Source of the DNA: Alphaproteobacteria bacterium
GTDB lineage: Bacteria > Pseudomonadota > Alphaproteobacteria > Puniceispirillales > Puniceispirillaceae
Assembly (NCBI GenBank): GCA_012269555.1
Contig: JAAXKA010000207.1
Span: forward strand, 3,374 to 47,164
Direction of reading: 5' to 3'
Length of the DNA stretch: 43,791 bases
The notes below the pieces were generated by a model. The model did not search any database and had not been told where the DNA came from. It saw only the letters and a list, made by a program, of their open reading frames with translations. The translations under genes were made by a program, and so were the position numbers. Positions 9,751-17,979 of the stretch are shown here, piece by piece. How positions within the stretch are numbered: the first letter of the stretch is position 1; each line of letters begins with the position of its first letter.

Positions 9751-9800
9751 TGACGAAATATTATTTCTTATTTCTATTTAAGTTTAGCCGGTGTTATTTT

Positions 9801-10985
9801 ATGTCAAAAATTGAAGAAAATGATAATGTTGGATTTGGTATGCAAATTCGAAAATCACCTTATTTTAAGGCTACTGAAAGATGGGGTGCCACAAGTTATT
9901 CCGTCTATAATCATATGTATATTCCGAGGTCATTTGGTAACCCAGAAGAAAACTTCTGGAACTTGGTGAATGCTGCAACATTAAGTGATGTTTCAGTTCA
10001 ACGACAAGTTGAAATTAAAGGGCCGGATGCAGCGGAGTTCGTCCAGCTACTAACACCACGGAATTTGTCTAACCTCAAAGTTGGTCAATGCAAATATATT
10101 CTTATTGCAAATGCTGATGGTGGTATTTTAAATGACCCAGTTTTATTACGATTGGGAGAAGAGCAGTTTTGGCTTTCTTTATCTGATAGTGATATTTTAC
10201 TTTGGGCACAAGGTGTTGCAATAAACTCTAAACTTGATGTTCAAATTTACGAACCAGATGTATCACCATTGCAACTTCAAGGCCCTCTATCAGGCAATAT
10301 TATGGAAGCCCTATTTGGTGAGTCTATAAGAGAGCTTAAATACTATTGGTTGGCAGAATTTAGTCTTCAAGGAATACCCGTTGTTGTCTCTAGGACTGGC
10401 TGGTCTAGCGAATTAGGCTATGAAATTTATCTGTGCGATAGTAGTCGTGCTGACCAACTATGGGAGTATATTATGAAGATTGGAGAACCGCTTGGTTTAA
10501 AGCCAGGCCATACTTCGTCAATTCGTCGTATTGAAGGTGGAATGCTCTCATACCATGCAGATATGGATGCTAGTACTAATCCATTTGAACTTGGTCTGGA
10601 TAGACTAGTTGATTTAAAAATGGAGGCTAATTTTATTGGCAAAAAATCATTGCAAAAGATTGCACAAACAGGAATATCACGAAAACAAGTAGGAATAGAA
10701 ATAGAAGGAAATAAGCTTTTAGGAACTAATAATGAATTTTGGCAAATTGTTCAGGATTCAGTTCATATTGGCCACGTTACCTCTGCAATTTATTCTCCAA
10801 GATTAGAAAAAAATATTGCATTAGCCATGTTGCACATAAACTATTGTGAAATTGGACTAAAGGCGGAAGTCAGTACGCCATTAGGTTTGCGAAAAATAAA
10901 GATAGTTCAAAAACCTTTTTATGATCCCCAAAAAAAACTGGCAGTTACAGGAAGTCCTGCAACAAGCAATAATAATTCCGCTTGA
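9801..10985 (+). CDS. dmdA: DmdA-like dimethylsulfoniopropionate demethylase / GcvT-family aminomethyltransferase-fold protein
   Basis: 394 residues from ATG 9801. Upstream in-frame TTG at 9750 would only add an unlikely leader, and ATG 9840 is another possible start. The fold is GcvT: N-terminal tetrahydrofolate-binding domain and C-terminal barrel. Features shared with SAR11 DmdA as I remember it are VSVQRQVEIKGPDAAEFVQL, GGILNDPVLLRL followed by a DSD tripeptide, LQGP, RTGWSSELGYEIY and the NPFELGLDRLV block. DmdA moves a methyl group from DMSP to tetrahydrofolate, giving methylmercaptopropionate. The neighbouring CoA ligase supports a DmdA role. Paralogues acting on other methylated compounds exist, so substrate needs phylogeny or assay. 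First gene of a plus-strand cluster. Confidence 0.75.
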   Translation: MSKIEENDNVGFGMQIRKSPYFKATERWGATSYSVYNHMYIPRSFGNPEENFWNLVNAATLSDVSVQRQVEIKGPDAAEFVQLLTPRNLSNLKVGQCKYILIANADGGILNDPVLLRLGEEQFWLSLSDSDILLWAQGVAINSKLDVQIYEPDVSPLQLQGPLSGNIMEALFGESIRELKYYWLAEFSLQGIPVVVSRTGWSSELGYEIYLCDSSRADQLWEYIMKIGEPLGLKPGHTSSIRRIEGGMLSYHADMDASTNPFELGLDRLVDLKMEANFIGKKSLQKIAQTGISRKQVGIEIEGNKLLGTNNEFWQIVQDSVHIGHVTSAIYSPRLEKNIALAMLHINYCEIGLKAEVSTPLGLRKIKIVQKPFYDPQKKLAVTGSPATSNNNSA

Positions 10986-11009
10986 TTCATTGCTCTTTAG
11001 CATACAGTC

Positions 11010-11045
11010 TTTCCACGTGGAAATAATTTCGTTTCCAATTGGAGA
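11010..11045. promoter_or_regulatory. Two tandem 14-bp palindromes, likely operator pair
   Basis: TTTCCACGTGGAAA (11010-11023) is a perfect palindrome. TTTCCAATTGGAGA (11032-11045) is a second copy of the pattern TTTCCAnnTGGAnA, with a perfect 10-bp core TCCAATTGGA at 11034-11043. The copies are offset by 22 bp, two helical turns, so a bound protein pair would sit on the same face. The second copy covers the ribosome binding site GGAG of the next gene, so binding or RNA structure there would affect its translation. Confidence 0.55.
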
Positions 11046-11051
11046 TAGATG

Positions 11052-11855
11052 ATGGCAAATGTTCAAAAAGATTGGGTTTTAGAAGAATTAGAAAATGGAG
11101 TGATGCGCCTCATTTTAAATGATGAAAAACGTCGAAATGCGCTCTCGGAGAATATGCTTGATGCTTTGCATGAAAAAATTATGGATTCAGCAGAAAACCC
11201 AAAAATTCGTGTTGTTATAATAAGTGCTAAAGGACCAGTATTTTGTGCAGGTCATGATCTCAAAGAGATTACACAAGCGCGTGATGATAAAGATGACGGA
11301 ATAATTTATTTTCAGAACCTGTTTGATAAATGTAGTGAGGTTATGAAAGGCATTGTAACAAACCCAAAGCCTTTTATTGCCGAAGTTAATGGTATTGCTA
11401 CAGCTGCTGGTTGTCAGCTTGTTGCAAGCTGTGACCTTGCGATTGCCTCGGATGCATCGAGGTTTGCAACGCCTGGTGTTAATATTGGACTATTTTGTTC
11501 TACTCCTATGGTTGCTTTATCAAGAAATGTCTCTAACAAACATGCTATGGAAATGCTACTCACTGGGGATATGGTCGACAGTAAAAGAGCAGAACAAATC
11601 GGGTTAATTAATTCTTCTTGCGCAGAAAAAGTTTTGAGTGACGAGGTTAACGCACTCGCAAAGAAAATTGCTTCTAAATCTAGCTTGACTCTCTCTGTAG
11701 GAAAGAGGGCATTTTATCAACAGTCAGAAATGACATTAGGAGAAGCATATGCCTATACTGCTAAAATAATGGTCGATAATATGCTCAAAAAAGACGCAAA
11801 AGAAGGAATTTCTGCCTTTTTAGCAAAAAGAAAACCGCAGTGGCAGGATAAATAG
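11052..11855 (+). CDS. Crotonase-fold protein, ECHDC3-like (enoyl-CoA hydratase/isomerase family, catalytic Glu pair missing)
   Basis: 267 residues from ATG 11052, preferred over ATG 11049 because GGAG at 11041-11044 then has 7-base spacing. The crotonase fold shows in FCAGHDLKEI (oxyanion loop) and GIATAAGCQLVASCDLAIAS. The two glutamates used by true enoyl-CoA hydratases are Gln122 and Gly142 here. The block FATPGVNIGLFCSTPMVALSR and the C-terminus KEGISAFLAKRKPQW match the ECHDC3 branch, whose reaction is not well established. It therefore should not be called DmdD (methylthioacryloyl-CoA hydratase) without assay. It lies 66 bases after the DmdA-like gene and 46 before the CoA ligase, in the same direction. 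Confidence 0.88.
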   Translation: MANVQKDWVLEELENGVMRLILNDEKRRNALSENMLDALHEKIMDSAENPKIRVVIISAKGPVFCAGHDLKEITQARDDKDDGIIYFQNLFDKCSEVMKGIVTNPKPFIAEVNGIATAAGCQLVASCDLAIASDASRFATPGVNIGLFCSTPMVALSRNVSNKHAMEMLLTGDMVDSKRAEQIGLINSSCAEKVLSDEVNALAKKIASKSSLTLSVGKRAFYQQSEMTLGEAYAYTAKIMVDNMLKKDAKEGISAFLAKRKPQWQDK

Positions 11856-11901
11856 TGCATTTTTATATTTAGCATAATGAGCTTTAAAATATGGTGATTT
11901 C

Positions 11902-13548
11902 ATGTCAAATATCTACAATCAGAATCTAGAGAAAAATTCTGCAAATTATCAACCTTTAACGCCGATAACTTTTCTCGAACGTGCTGCTAGTGTTTATCCT
12001 GAACGAGTAGCAGTCATTTATGGAAAACAAGAATACAATTATTCTGAGTTTTACAGACGGTGTAGGCAATTAGCCTCATTCCTTTCAAAAAAAGGTATAC
12101 GCTTTGGAGATACAGTTTCTGTGCTTCTTGCAAACACGCCAAGCATGTTAGAAGTCCATTATGCGGTGCCTATGTGTGGAGGTGTGTTACACTGTATCAA
12201 TACTCGACTTGATGCTACTTCTATTGCCTTTCAATTAGATCATGCAGAAAGTAATATACTTATCGCTGATACTGCCTTTTCATCCTTAATATCAGAGACG
12301 TTTTCTAAAATTACTTCCAAACCACTTGTGATTGACTATGTTGATAAAGAACTTCAATTTATTGGTAGCAAATTTGGGTCTTATGATTATGAAGAGGCTT
12401 TGAATAGTGGAGACCCAGAATTTAATTGGCTAATGCCAAGTGATGAATGGGATGCAATCACGGTAAATTATACTTCTGGTACTACAGGAGATCCAAAGGG
12501 TGTTGTTTATCATCATCGAGGAGCATATTTACTGGCACAAGGAAATATCGTTACAGCTTCAATAAATAAGCATGCAGTTTATTTATGGACGCTTCCAATG
12601 TTTCATTGCAATGGCTGGTGTTTCCCATGGAGTATTTCAGTTATTTCAGGAACCCATATTTGTTTAAGAGAAGTGCGCGCAGATGCAATCTGGAAGGCAA
12701 TAAAATATTATAAGGTCACCCATCTTTGTGGCGCCCCTATTGTTATGTCCACGATCTTAGATGCCGAGCAAGAATTAAAACAAGCTTTTGAGCAAAAAGT
12801 TGAATTTTTTACAGCAGCGGCACCACCTCCTGAAAAAGTATTAAATGATATGGCAGATGCTGGATTTAATGTTACTCATCTTTATGGACTTACTGAAGTT
12901 TATGGACCGGCTGTGATAAATGATTGGCACACTGAATGGTCGGATTTAACAGTGTCAAAACAGGCGCCATTAAAAGCACGTCAGGGTGTGCGATATCATG
13001 CACTTGAGGGTCTCGAGGTGTTTGATTCGCATCAAATGAAGCCAGTTCCCCGAGATGGGAAAACTCTCGGTGAGGTAATGTTTAAAGGAAATATTGTAAT
13101 GAAGGGGTATTTAAAAAATAGTACCGCTACAAAAATTTCTATGAAAGATGGCTGGTTTCATTCTGGTGATTTAGGAGTGATTCATCCCGATGGATACATT
13201 CAGTTAAAGGACAGGCTTAAAGACATCATTATTTCAGGTGGGGAGAATATTTCCTCTATCGAAATTGAAGAAGTTTTATATAAGAATAACGCTATATCTT
13301 CTGCAGCAGTTGTTGCGATACCACATGATAGATGGGGGGAAACCCCATGTGCCTTTATTGAGTTAAAAGACGGATTTGATATATCTGCGGATGAACTCAG
13401 AGATTGGTGTCAAAAGTACCTAGCGGGGTTTAAGTTGCCTAGCTTATTTATTTTTGGTCCAATTAAAAAAACATCAACAGGAAAAATACAAAAAGCTCAA
13501 TTAAGAAATCAAGCCATTGAATTTATTAAAACTCGTTCTTTAAGCTAA
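11902..13548 (+). CDS. AMP-binding acyl-CoA ligase, DmdB-like
   Basis: 548-residue member of the adenylate-forming (ANL) superfamily. The phosphate loop YTSGTTGDPKG is at about 190-200, GLTEVYGP is the A5 motif, SGDLGVIHPDGYIQLKDRLKDII spans A7-A8, and KTSTGKIQKAQLR carries the C-terminal catalytic Lys528. The opening TPITFLERAASVYPERVAV is typical of the medium-chain/methylmercaptopropionate-CoA ligase group that includes DmdB. The enzyme should activate a small carboxylate with ATP and CoA. Next to a DmdA-like demethylase, 3-methylmercaptopropionate is the natural candidate, but this is inference. Its stop codon shares one base with the start of the following gene, indicating co-translation. 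Confidence 0.9.
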   Translation: MSNIYNQNLEKNSANYQPLTPITFLERAASVYPERVAVIYGKQEYNYSEFYRRCRQLASFLSKKGIRFGDTVSVLLANTPSMLEVHYAVPMCGGVLHCINTRLDATSIAFQLDHAESNILIADTAFSSLISETFSKITSKPLVIDYVDKELQFIGSKFGSYDYEEALNSGDPEFNWLMPSDEWDAITVNYTSGTTGDPKGVVYHHRGAYLLAQGNIVTASINKHAVYLWTLPMFHCNGWCFPWSISVISGTHICLREVRADAIWKAIKYYKVTHLCGAPIVMSTILDAEQELKQAFEQKVEFFTAAAPPPEKVLNDMADAGFNVTHLYGLTEVYGPAVINDWHTEWSDLTVSKQAPLKARQGVRYHALEGLEVFDSHQMKPVPRDGKTLGEVMFKGNIVMKGYLKNSTATKISMKDGWFHSGDLGVIHPDGYIQLKDRLKDIIISGGENISSIEIEEVLYKNNAISSAAVVAIPHDRWGETPCAFIELKDGFDISADELRDWCQKYLAGFKLPSLFIFGPIKKTSTGKIQKAQLRNQAIEFIKTRSLS

Positions 13549-14489
13549 TGAAATTTTACGATCTTAATTCATATAGGGGATCCAATAGTATGGTTAGAAT
13601 TATTGGGCATCGTGGTGCACGTGGTCTTTACCCTGAAAATAGCTTGTTGGGCTTTATGAATGTTTTAAAATCTGGAATAGAAATTATCGAACTTGATATC
13701 GTATTTTCAAAAGATAATATTCCAATAATTGCTCATGACCAAGATATAAGCCCTTTTTTTTGTCGTGATTCCGAAGGGGAATTTATTAAAGATAAAATAA
13801 AAATATCAGCTCTTAACGCCGAAGAACTTTACACATATGATATTGGTCGGTTTAATCCTAAAACGGAATATGGAAAGTATTTTCCAGAGCAAATCCAATT
13901 AGATGGTGTGTTTATTTCATCTCTGCAGGAATTATTAAATTTAGTTCAGCTTCCTGAATATCAACATGCAAACCTTTTGATAGAAATAAAATCAGATCCA
14001 GATATCTCAGATAAAGATAGAAAAAAAATAATTAGTGCTTTAGCAAAGCAAATAAAAAATTCTAATTTAATTGACAGAGTGATATTTCATAGCTTTGATT
14101 GGGCACTATTATCACAATGCAGGCATCATGCACCGGAAATCGTTACTTCTTATTTGACGAAAACAATTCATGATGATGATATTGATATTCAAGTCTCAAA
14201 TTGGAATTCTTCTATAGAAGAAGTTCAAAACCCAAGCGCGATTCCAGAAAAAATATATGAGGCTGGTGGCTCTATTTGGTGTCCTCACTTTAAAGAGATA
14301 ACTAAAGATAGTCTTTTGGTAGCAAGAAAATATAATTTGCTCGTTTTCGTATGGACTGTGAATGAACCAGCAGATATCGACATCATGATTGACCTTGGTG
14401 TGGATGCAATCGTAACAGATTATCCACCCAGAGTTAAGAAATGCCTCGCATCAAAAGGGATGAATTGGAACACTGCATTAGGTGGATAA
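13548..14489 (+). CDS. Glycerophosphodiester phosphodiesterase family protein
   Basis: 313 residues with the GDPD TIM-barrel signatures: HRG at 21-23, PENS at 29-32, ELD with Glu48 and Asp50, HD at 63-64, IEIKSD further on, and the C-terminal VWTVNEPADIDIMIDLGVDAIVTDYP. The enzyme hydrolyses glycerophosphodiesters to glycerol-3-phosphate and an alcohol such as choline. No signal peptide is seen, so it is cytoplasmic. Start is either ATG 13548 (one-base overlap with the ligase stop) or ATG 13590, which has GGGGA at 13576-13580 and begins directly with MVRIIGHRG. Its 3' end overlaps that of the minus-strand amidase by 12 bases. Confidence 0.9.
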   Translation: MKFYDLNSYRGSNSMVRIIGHRGARGLYPENSLLGFMNVLKSGIEIIELDIVFSKDNIPIIAHDQDISPFFCRDSEGEFIKDKIKISALNAEELYTYDIGRFNPKTEYGKYFPEQIQLDGVFISSLQELLNLVQLPEYQHANLLIEIKSDPDISDKDRKKIISALAKQIKNSNLIDRVIFHSFDWALLSQCRHHAPEIVTSYLTKTIHDDDIDIQVSNWNSSIEEVQNPSAIPEKIYEAGGSIWCPHFKEITKDSLLVARKYNLLVFVWTVNEPADIDIMIDLGVDAIVTDYPPRVKKCLASKGMNWNTALGG

Positions 14490-16796
14490 AGGGCCAAAAT
14501 TTGGTGGTGAAATACGTCTATTAGATGCCTTTTGATAGGTAGAGGCAATTTTTAATAAAATATCTTCTGTTCCAGGTTCAGAGCGAAAAACAAGTGAGAA
14601 GGGCAGCCCTGGTGCATCTATGTAGGTTGGATTTTTAGATGCCTTTGATATGTAACGAGTACTATCAGAATTTAGAGTGAATACGGGGTCATAGGTTGTA
14701 GTTACAAAACCCGCTGGAACAAGTATTTCTGATAACCCTGCATTAGGTCCGTAAAGGCTTTCTGGACGCAAATTATGAATAGTATCATATTGATGTGGTT
14801 GCCCAATTATTCCAGGTGCCCAAGGGGTGTGCAGCCGGACAAATGCATCGAGCTTATTTTCCAGTAAAACCATCATATCGATGCGCCTTAACAATTCACG
14901 CAGCATAATACGCTCATTTACGCCTTGCCTTCCATTTAGTGCATTTCGGGGGTCAGTTGTCTCCTCCCAATTTTTGAATGCAGCGCGTTGGTCATCCCCC
15001 CAGAATTTTGAGCGTTCATTTAATGCCTTCCAATTATCAAGTGCCTCGTGAAAACCAGCTGCTTTCCAATCACTAGCTCTGCGAAGCAAATATTGACTAA
15101 TATGATAACGAAAAGTATTTGCCAGTTTCTGCTCTTGAATAGAAGCTATCGTTAAATTTTTAGGTGGTTCAATACTTCCTTCGGATAGGCCTACCATGTA
15201 ATCTATAGGGTCAAGTGAACCATTTCCAAATTCCTTTCCAGGAAGAAATTCCGTTGGCTTTATGGCGTTAGCAAAATCTGTAAAAAGTGGTTTACCTGTG
15301 CTATCTAATCGAAAAAGGATATCTGGCATAAAAACAGGTAGAAGACGTGTAAGTGCTCTTCGAAAATCTACCTTCATTACGTCCATATCCTTATCAATGT
15401 TCCATAAAGGGTCACTAGACTGCAAAAGTTTGGCATTGAGTTTGTGGCCAAGAATATTTTTTATTTCTGCTAAGGCTGCATCTACAATTGGTTTCTCAGT
15501 TAAAGAGTCCTTAGGATAAACTAACGACTCTGAAATCAAACCAAGTCTAATATTTGCAAGTGACAATCTTGTATTTTTATCAGCTAAATTATCCACAAAT
15601 TTTGTTTTGATTATGGAGGAACGAGGAACGGTAGTATATGGATCCCGTTCATCATAATAACCTTCTTTTGGATCCTTTAAAGCATCAAGAATTTTTGCAC
15701 AATCGTCTAGAGACTTTCCGTGCACACCTGTACGATCACAGTAAATATCTGCCCCAATTGCTCCTCCATCAAACCCAATCATCGCTTTATGAGGCAGAAT
15801 AAGTGAAACAGCGTTATGGTTTGAAGGTCCTCTGCATGACGCTCTTGTCTCTTCACCAAGGCTCGCCATCACCAAATTTGTGCTGACAGATACCGCAGAA
15901 CCTGAGCTTGAGCCGAGAGAGGCAGCCCTCGTGGTATCGTATGGATTAGATGGATTGCCGCCCCAGGTTGAACGTTGATATCCTAGCGTGGATGGAAGTA
16001 TTGCATCAGGAGTATTTCTACCACCAGGGTCGCCCGCTCTGCCATTATATTCAGTATTTACGGCCTTCGCAAATATGATAGCACCTTTATCACGCAACTG
16101 TTTGACCAGAAGATGGTCTTGGGCAGGAAAATCTATTTCATAAGCAGCATCTGCACCACCCGTAGAACGAATATCAGAGGTATCAAATGGATCCTTGAAT
16201 GAAAAAGTAACACCATACATCGGCATCGCATCTAGGTCAGGATCGCAGCCATATTTATCATCTAATTCTGCTGCCCTTTCAAGTGCATCAGGTTGCTGTC
16301 TGAATATTTCACAAACTTCAGGTGCACCCTCTGGAAGGGGTCCTTCAGAAGGATGTTTGTCAAACTCACCCCAACAGGTTACTGAGCGTTCGCCTCTAAT
16401 ATTGATTGTAGAAAGAGCATTAACCTGTCCTGCATTAGGAATTCCCGCAATCATTCCAAACTGCTGGTAAACATCACCTTTAGATGCTGTCTTTTCCATT
16501 CTGCCAAATTCCAAGGGGGGGCCTTTATAATTATTCCTATCAGGAAGTACCTTGTCTACATGTATTGTTTCTGTTGGAAATATTATCTCATGCCCACCAC
16601 GTTTTACTCCGGGCACACTATCAACTGAACTACCGTTCTCTGTAACTAACATGCTCGAAACGCCATTATAAGCTCGAACCCTATCAATATAGCTCTGCGT
16701 TACTTCAACCAAGGTAGTTTCACCAGCTTTGATCGCAGCATGAAGGTCCTCAATGGATGCTTCTACAACGTTAAATTTTTTTTCCTTTGTAGGCAT
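14478..16796 (-). CDS. Large amidase-signature-family hydrolase (772 residues)
   Basis: The catalytic core is visible: Lys201 in FSFKDPF, the Ser-rich loop GSSSGSAVS at 295-303 with the cis-Ser, and the nucleophile region GEETRASCR with Ser320. The ordinary family motif there is GSDTGGS, so this is a divergent form. At 772 residues it is far longer than the common 450-500. About 190 residues precede the catalytic Lys, and there is a long C-terminal part with many Asp/Trp-rich helices. No signal peptide is seen. It should hydrolyse an amide; the substrate is unknown. It follows the ABC importer genes (16902-21299) on the same strand about 105 bases after the ATPase stop, so it probably acts on the imported solute. 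Confidence 0.87.
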   Translation of the reverse strand: MPTKEKKFNVVEASIEDLHAAIKAGETTLVEVTQSYIDRVRAYNGVSSMLVTENGSSVDSVPGVKRGGHEIIFPTETIHVDKVLPDRNNYKGPPLEFGRMEKTASKGDVYQQFGMIAGIPNAGQVNALSTINIRGERSVTCWGEFDKHPSEGPLPEGAPEVCEIFRQQPDALERAAELDDKYGCDPDLDAMPMYGVTFSFKDPFDTSDIRSTGGADAAYEIDFPAQDHLLVKQLRDKGAIIFAKAVNTEYNGRAGDPGGRNTPDAILPSTLGYQRSTWGGNPSNPYDTTRAASLGSSSGSAVSVSTNLVMASLGEETRASCRGPSNHNAVSLILPHKAMIGFDGGAIGADIYCDRTGVHGKSLDDCAKILDALKDPKEGYYDERDPYTTVPRSSIIKTKFVDNLADKNTRLSLANIRLGLISESLVYPKDSLTEKPIVDAALAEIKNILGHKLNAKLLQSSDPLWNIDKDMDVMKVDFRRALTRLLPVFMPDILFRLDSTGKPLFTDFANAIKPTEFLPGKEFGNGSLDPIDYMVGLSEGSIEPPKNLTIASIQEQKLANTFRYHISQYLLRRASDWKAAGFHEALDNWKALNERSKFWGDDQRAAFKNWEETTDPRNALNGRQGVNERIMLRELLRRIDMMVLLENKLDAFVRLHTPWAPGIIGQPHQYDTIHNLRPESLYGPNAGLSEILVPAGFVTTTYDPVFTLNSDSTRYISKASKNPTYIDAPGLPFSLVFRSEPGTEDILLKIASTYQKASNRRISPPNFGPLST

Positions 16797-16901
16797 AAAA
16801 ATTTTACTTTCAAGCTACTTTAAATAACGGAGATAACTTAATGGCGATGTATCTTCATTCTACATTCTTGTGATTATATTTCGTAAGTCTGTTGCTAAAT
16901 T

Positions 16902-17966
16902 TTACTTTAACCTATTGCCGTCCAAATCAAATATAAATATATCCTTAGAATCAACACTTACAGATACTGATATATCATCAGTTATTTCTTTGGCAGCCTC
17001 ACTTGTCATTAAAGAGACAAATTTTTCATCTGTTCTAGCATCAAGATATATTAATTTTTCTCTTCCTAGAGGTTCTATAACTTGAATTTGGTGGGCGTCT
17101 TTTCCCTTTGATTTTTTAATTTGTGTTTTTTCGGGACGAATGCCGATTGTCACTTCAGAAGGTAAATCTTTTGCTTCCTTCTTATCCAATTTTACCGTAA
17201 AATATTTCGTCGTTATAGTGTTGTCATTAGTTTTTCCATTACAGAAATTCATAGAAGGGGATCCAAAAAAGTCGGCAACAAAAAAGTTTTTAGGATTATT
17301 ATAAATTTCATCTGGGGTGCCGATTTGTTCTATATCACCCTTATTCATTATTACAATTTTGTCTGCTAATGTCATGGCCTCTTCTTGGTCATGGGTAACA
17401 TATATAAATGTTTTTCCAAGCTCTTTGTGAATTCTTCCACACTCAGCTCTTAATTCTCTTCTTAATTTGGCATCTAGACTAGATAATGGCTCGTCTAATA
17501 AAAATATTTGTGGTTCTGTAACCAATGTTCTGGCAAGAGCTATGCGTTGTGATTCTCCACCAGAGCATTGAAATGGCATCTTTTTAAGGAGGTGCCCGAT
17601 TTGGACTAGCTCAGCTACTTCCTCAACTTTCTTTTCCATTTCAGTGTCGGAAACTTTTTTCATTCTTAATCCGAACTTAATGTTGTCTTCGACTGTTTTA
17701 TTGGGAAATAATGCATGATTTTGAAACACCATTCCTATGCCTCTTTTTCCCGGTTCAATATCGTTCACCACGTTATCGCCAATAAGAATTTCACCCTCTG
17801 TTGGGTCCTCAAATCCGGCCAGCATTCTTAAAGTGGTTGTTTTTCCGCATCCAGAGGGACCCACGAGCACAACAAATTGACCGTCATCAATATCAAAATT
17901 GATATTTTTAACAGCATCTACAATACCAAAAGATTTTTTTAATGATTTTATTTGAATATGACTCAT
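16902..17966 (-). CDS. ABC transporter ATP-binding protein, MalK/UgpC-type
   Basis: 354 residues. Walker A GPSGCGKTT is at about 36-44. The signature reads CSGGESQR, with Cys where Leu is usual and Glu for Gln. Walker B is IFLLDEPLSSLDAKLR, and the switch His is in YVTHDQEEAMTLADKI. The C-terminal OB/TOBE region (GIRPEKTQI, about residue 270 onward) is that of carbohydrate/polyol importers (CUT1 family). It energises the two permeases encoded immediately before it on the minus strand; the gap to the MalG-type permease is 13 bases. The substrate cannot be read from the ATPase. Confident on family. Confidence 0.94.
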   Translation of the reverse strand: MSHIQIKSLKKSFGIVDAVKNINFDIDDGQFVVLVGPSGCGKTTTLRMLAGFEDPTEGEILIGDNVVNDIEPGKRGIGMVFQNHALFPNKTVEDNIKFGLRMKKVSDTEMEKKVEEVAELVQIGHLLKKMPFQCSGGESQRIALARTLVTEPQIFLLDEPLSSLDAKLRRELRAECGRIHKELGKTFIYVTHDQEEAMTLADKIVIMNKGDIEQIGTPDEIYNNPKNFFVADFFGSPSMNFCNGKTNDNTITTKYFTVKLDKKEAKDLPSEVTIGIRPEKTQIKKSKGKDAHQIQVIEPLGREKLIYLDARTDEKFVSLMTSEAAKEITDDISVSVSVDSKDIFIFDLDGNRLK

Positions 17967-17979
17967 TTATAATCCCAAT

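Larger units (their letters stand above)
9443..9800. promoter_or_regulatory. Divergent intergenic region between yejA and the DmdA-like gene
   Basis: About 358 bases without a convincing gene. It must hold the promoters for yejABEF (minus strand) and for the DmdA-like cluster (plus strand). I see three inverted repeats on the dmdA side: an imperfect 12-bp-arm palindrome at 9613-9639, GTGAA/TTCAC at 9647-9657, and AAGAGCAA/TTGCTCTT at 9733-9750. A GC-richer patch at about 9701-9720 stands out from the surrounding AT-rich DNA. I recognise no known riboswitch. Confidence 0.6.

Noticed and set aside
9750..9800. TTG 9750 as start of the DmdA-like gene
   Set aside because: It would add 17 mostly hydrophobic, aromatic residues translated from the end of an inverted repeat, with no Shine-Dalgarno sequence. 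ATG 9801 or 9840 fits the family's length better.
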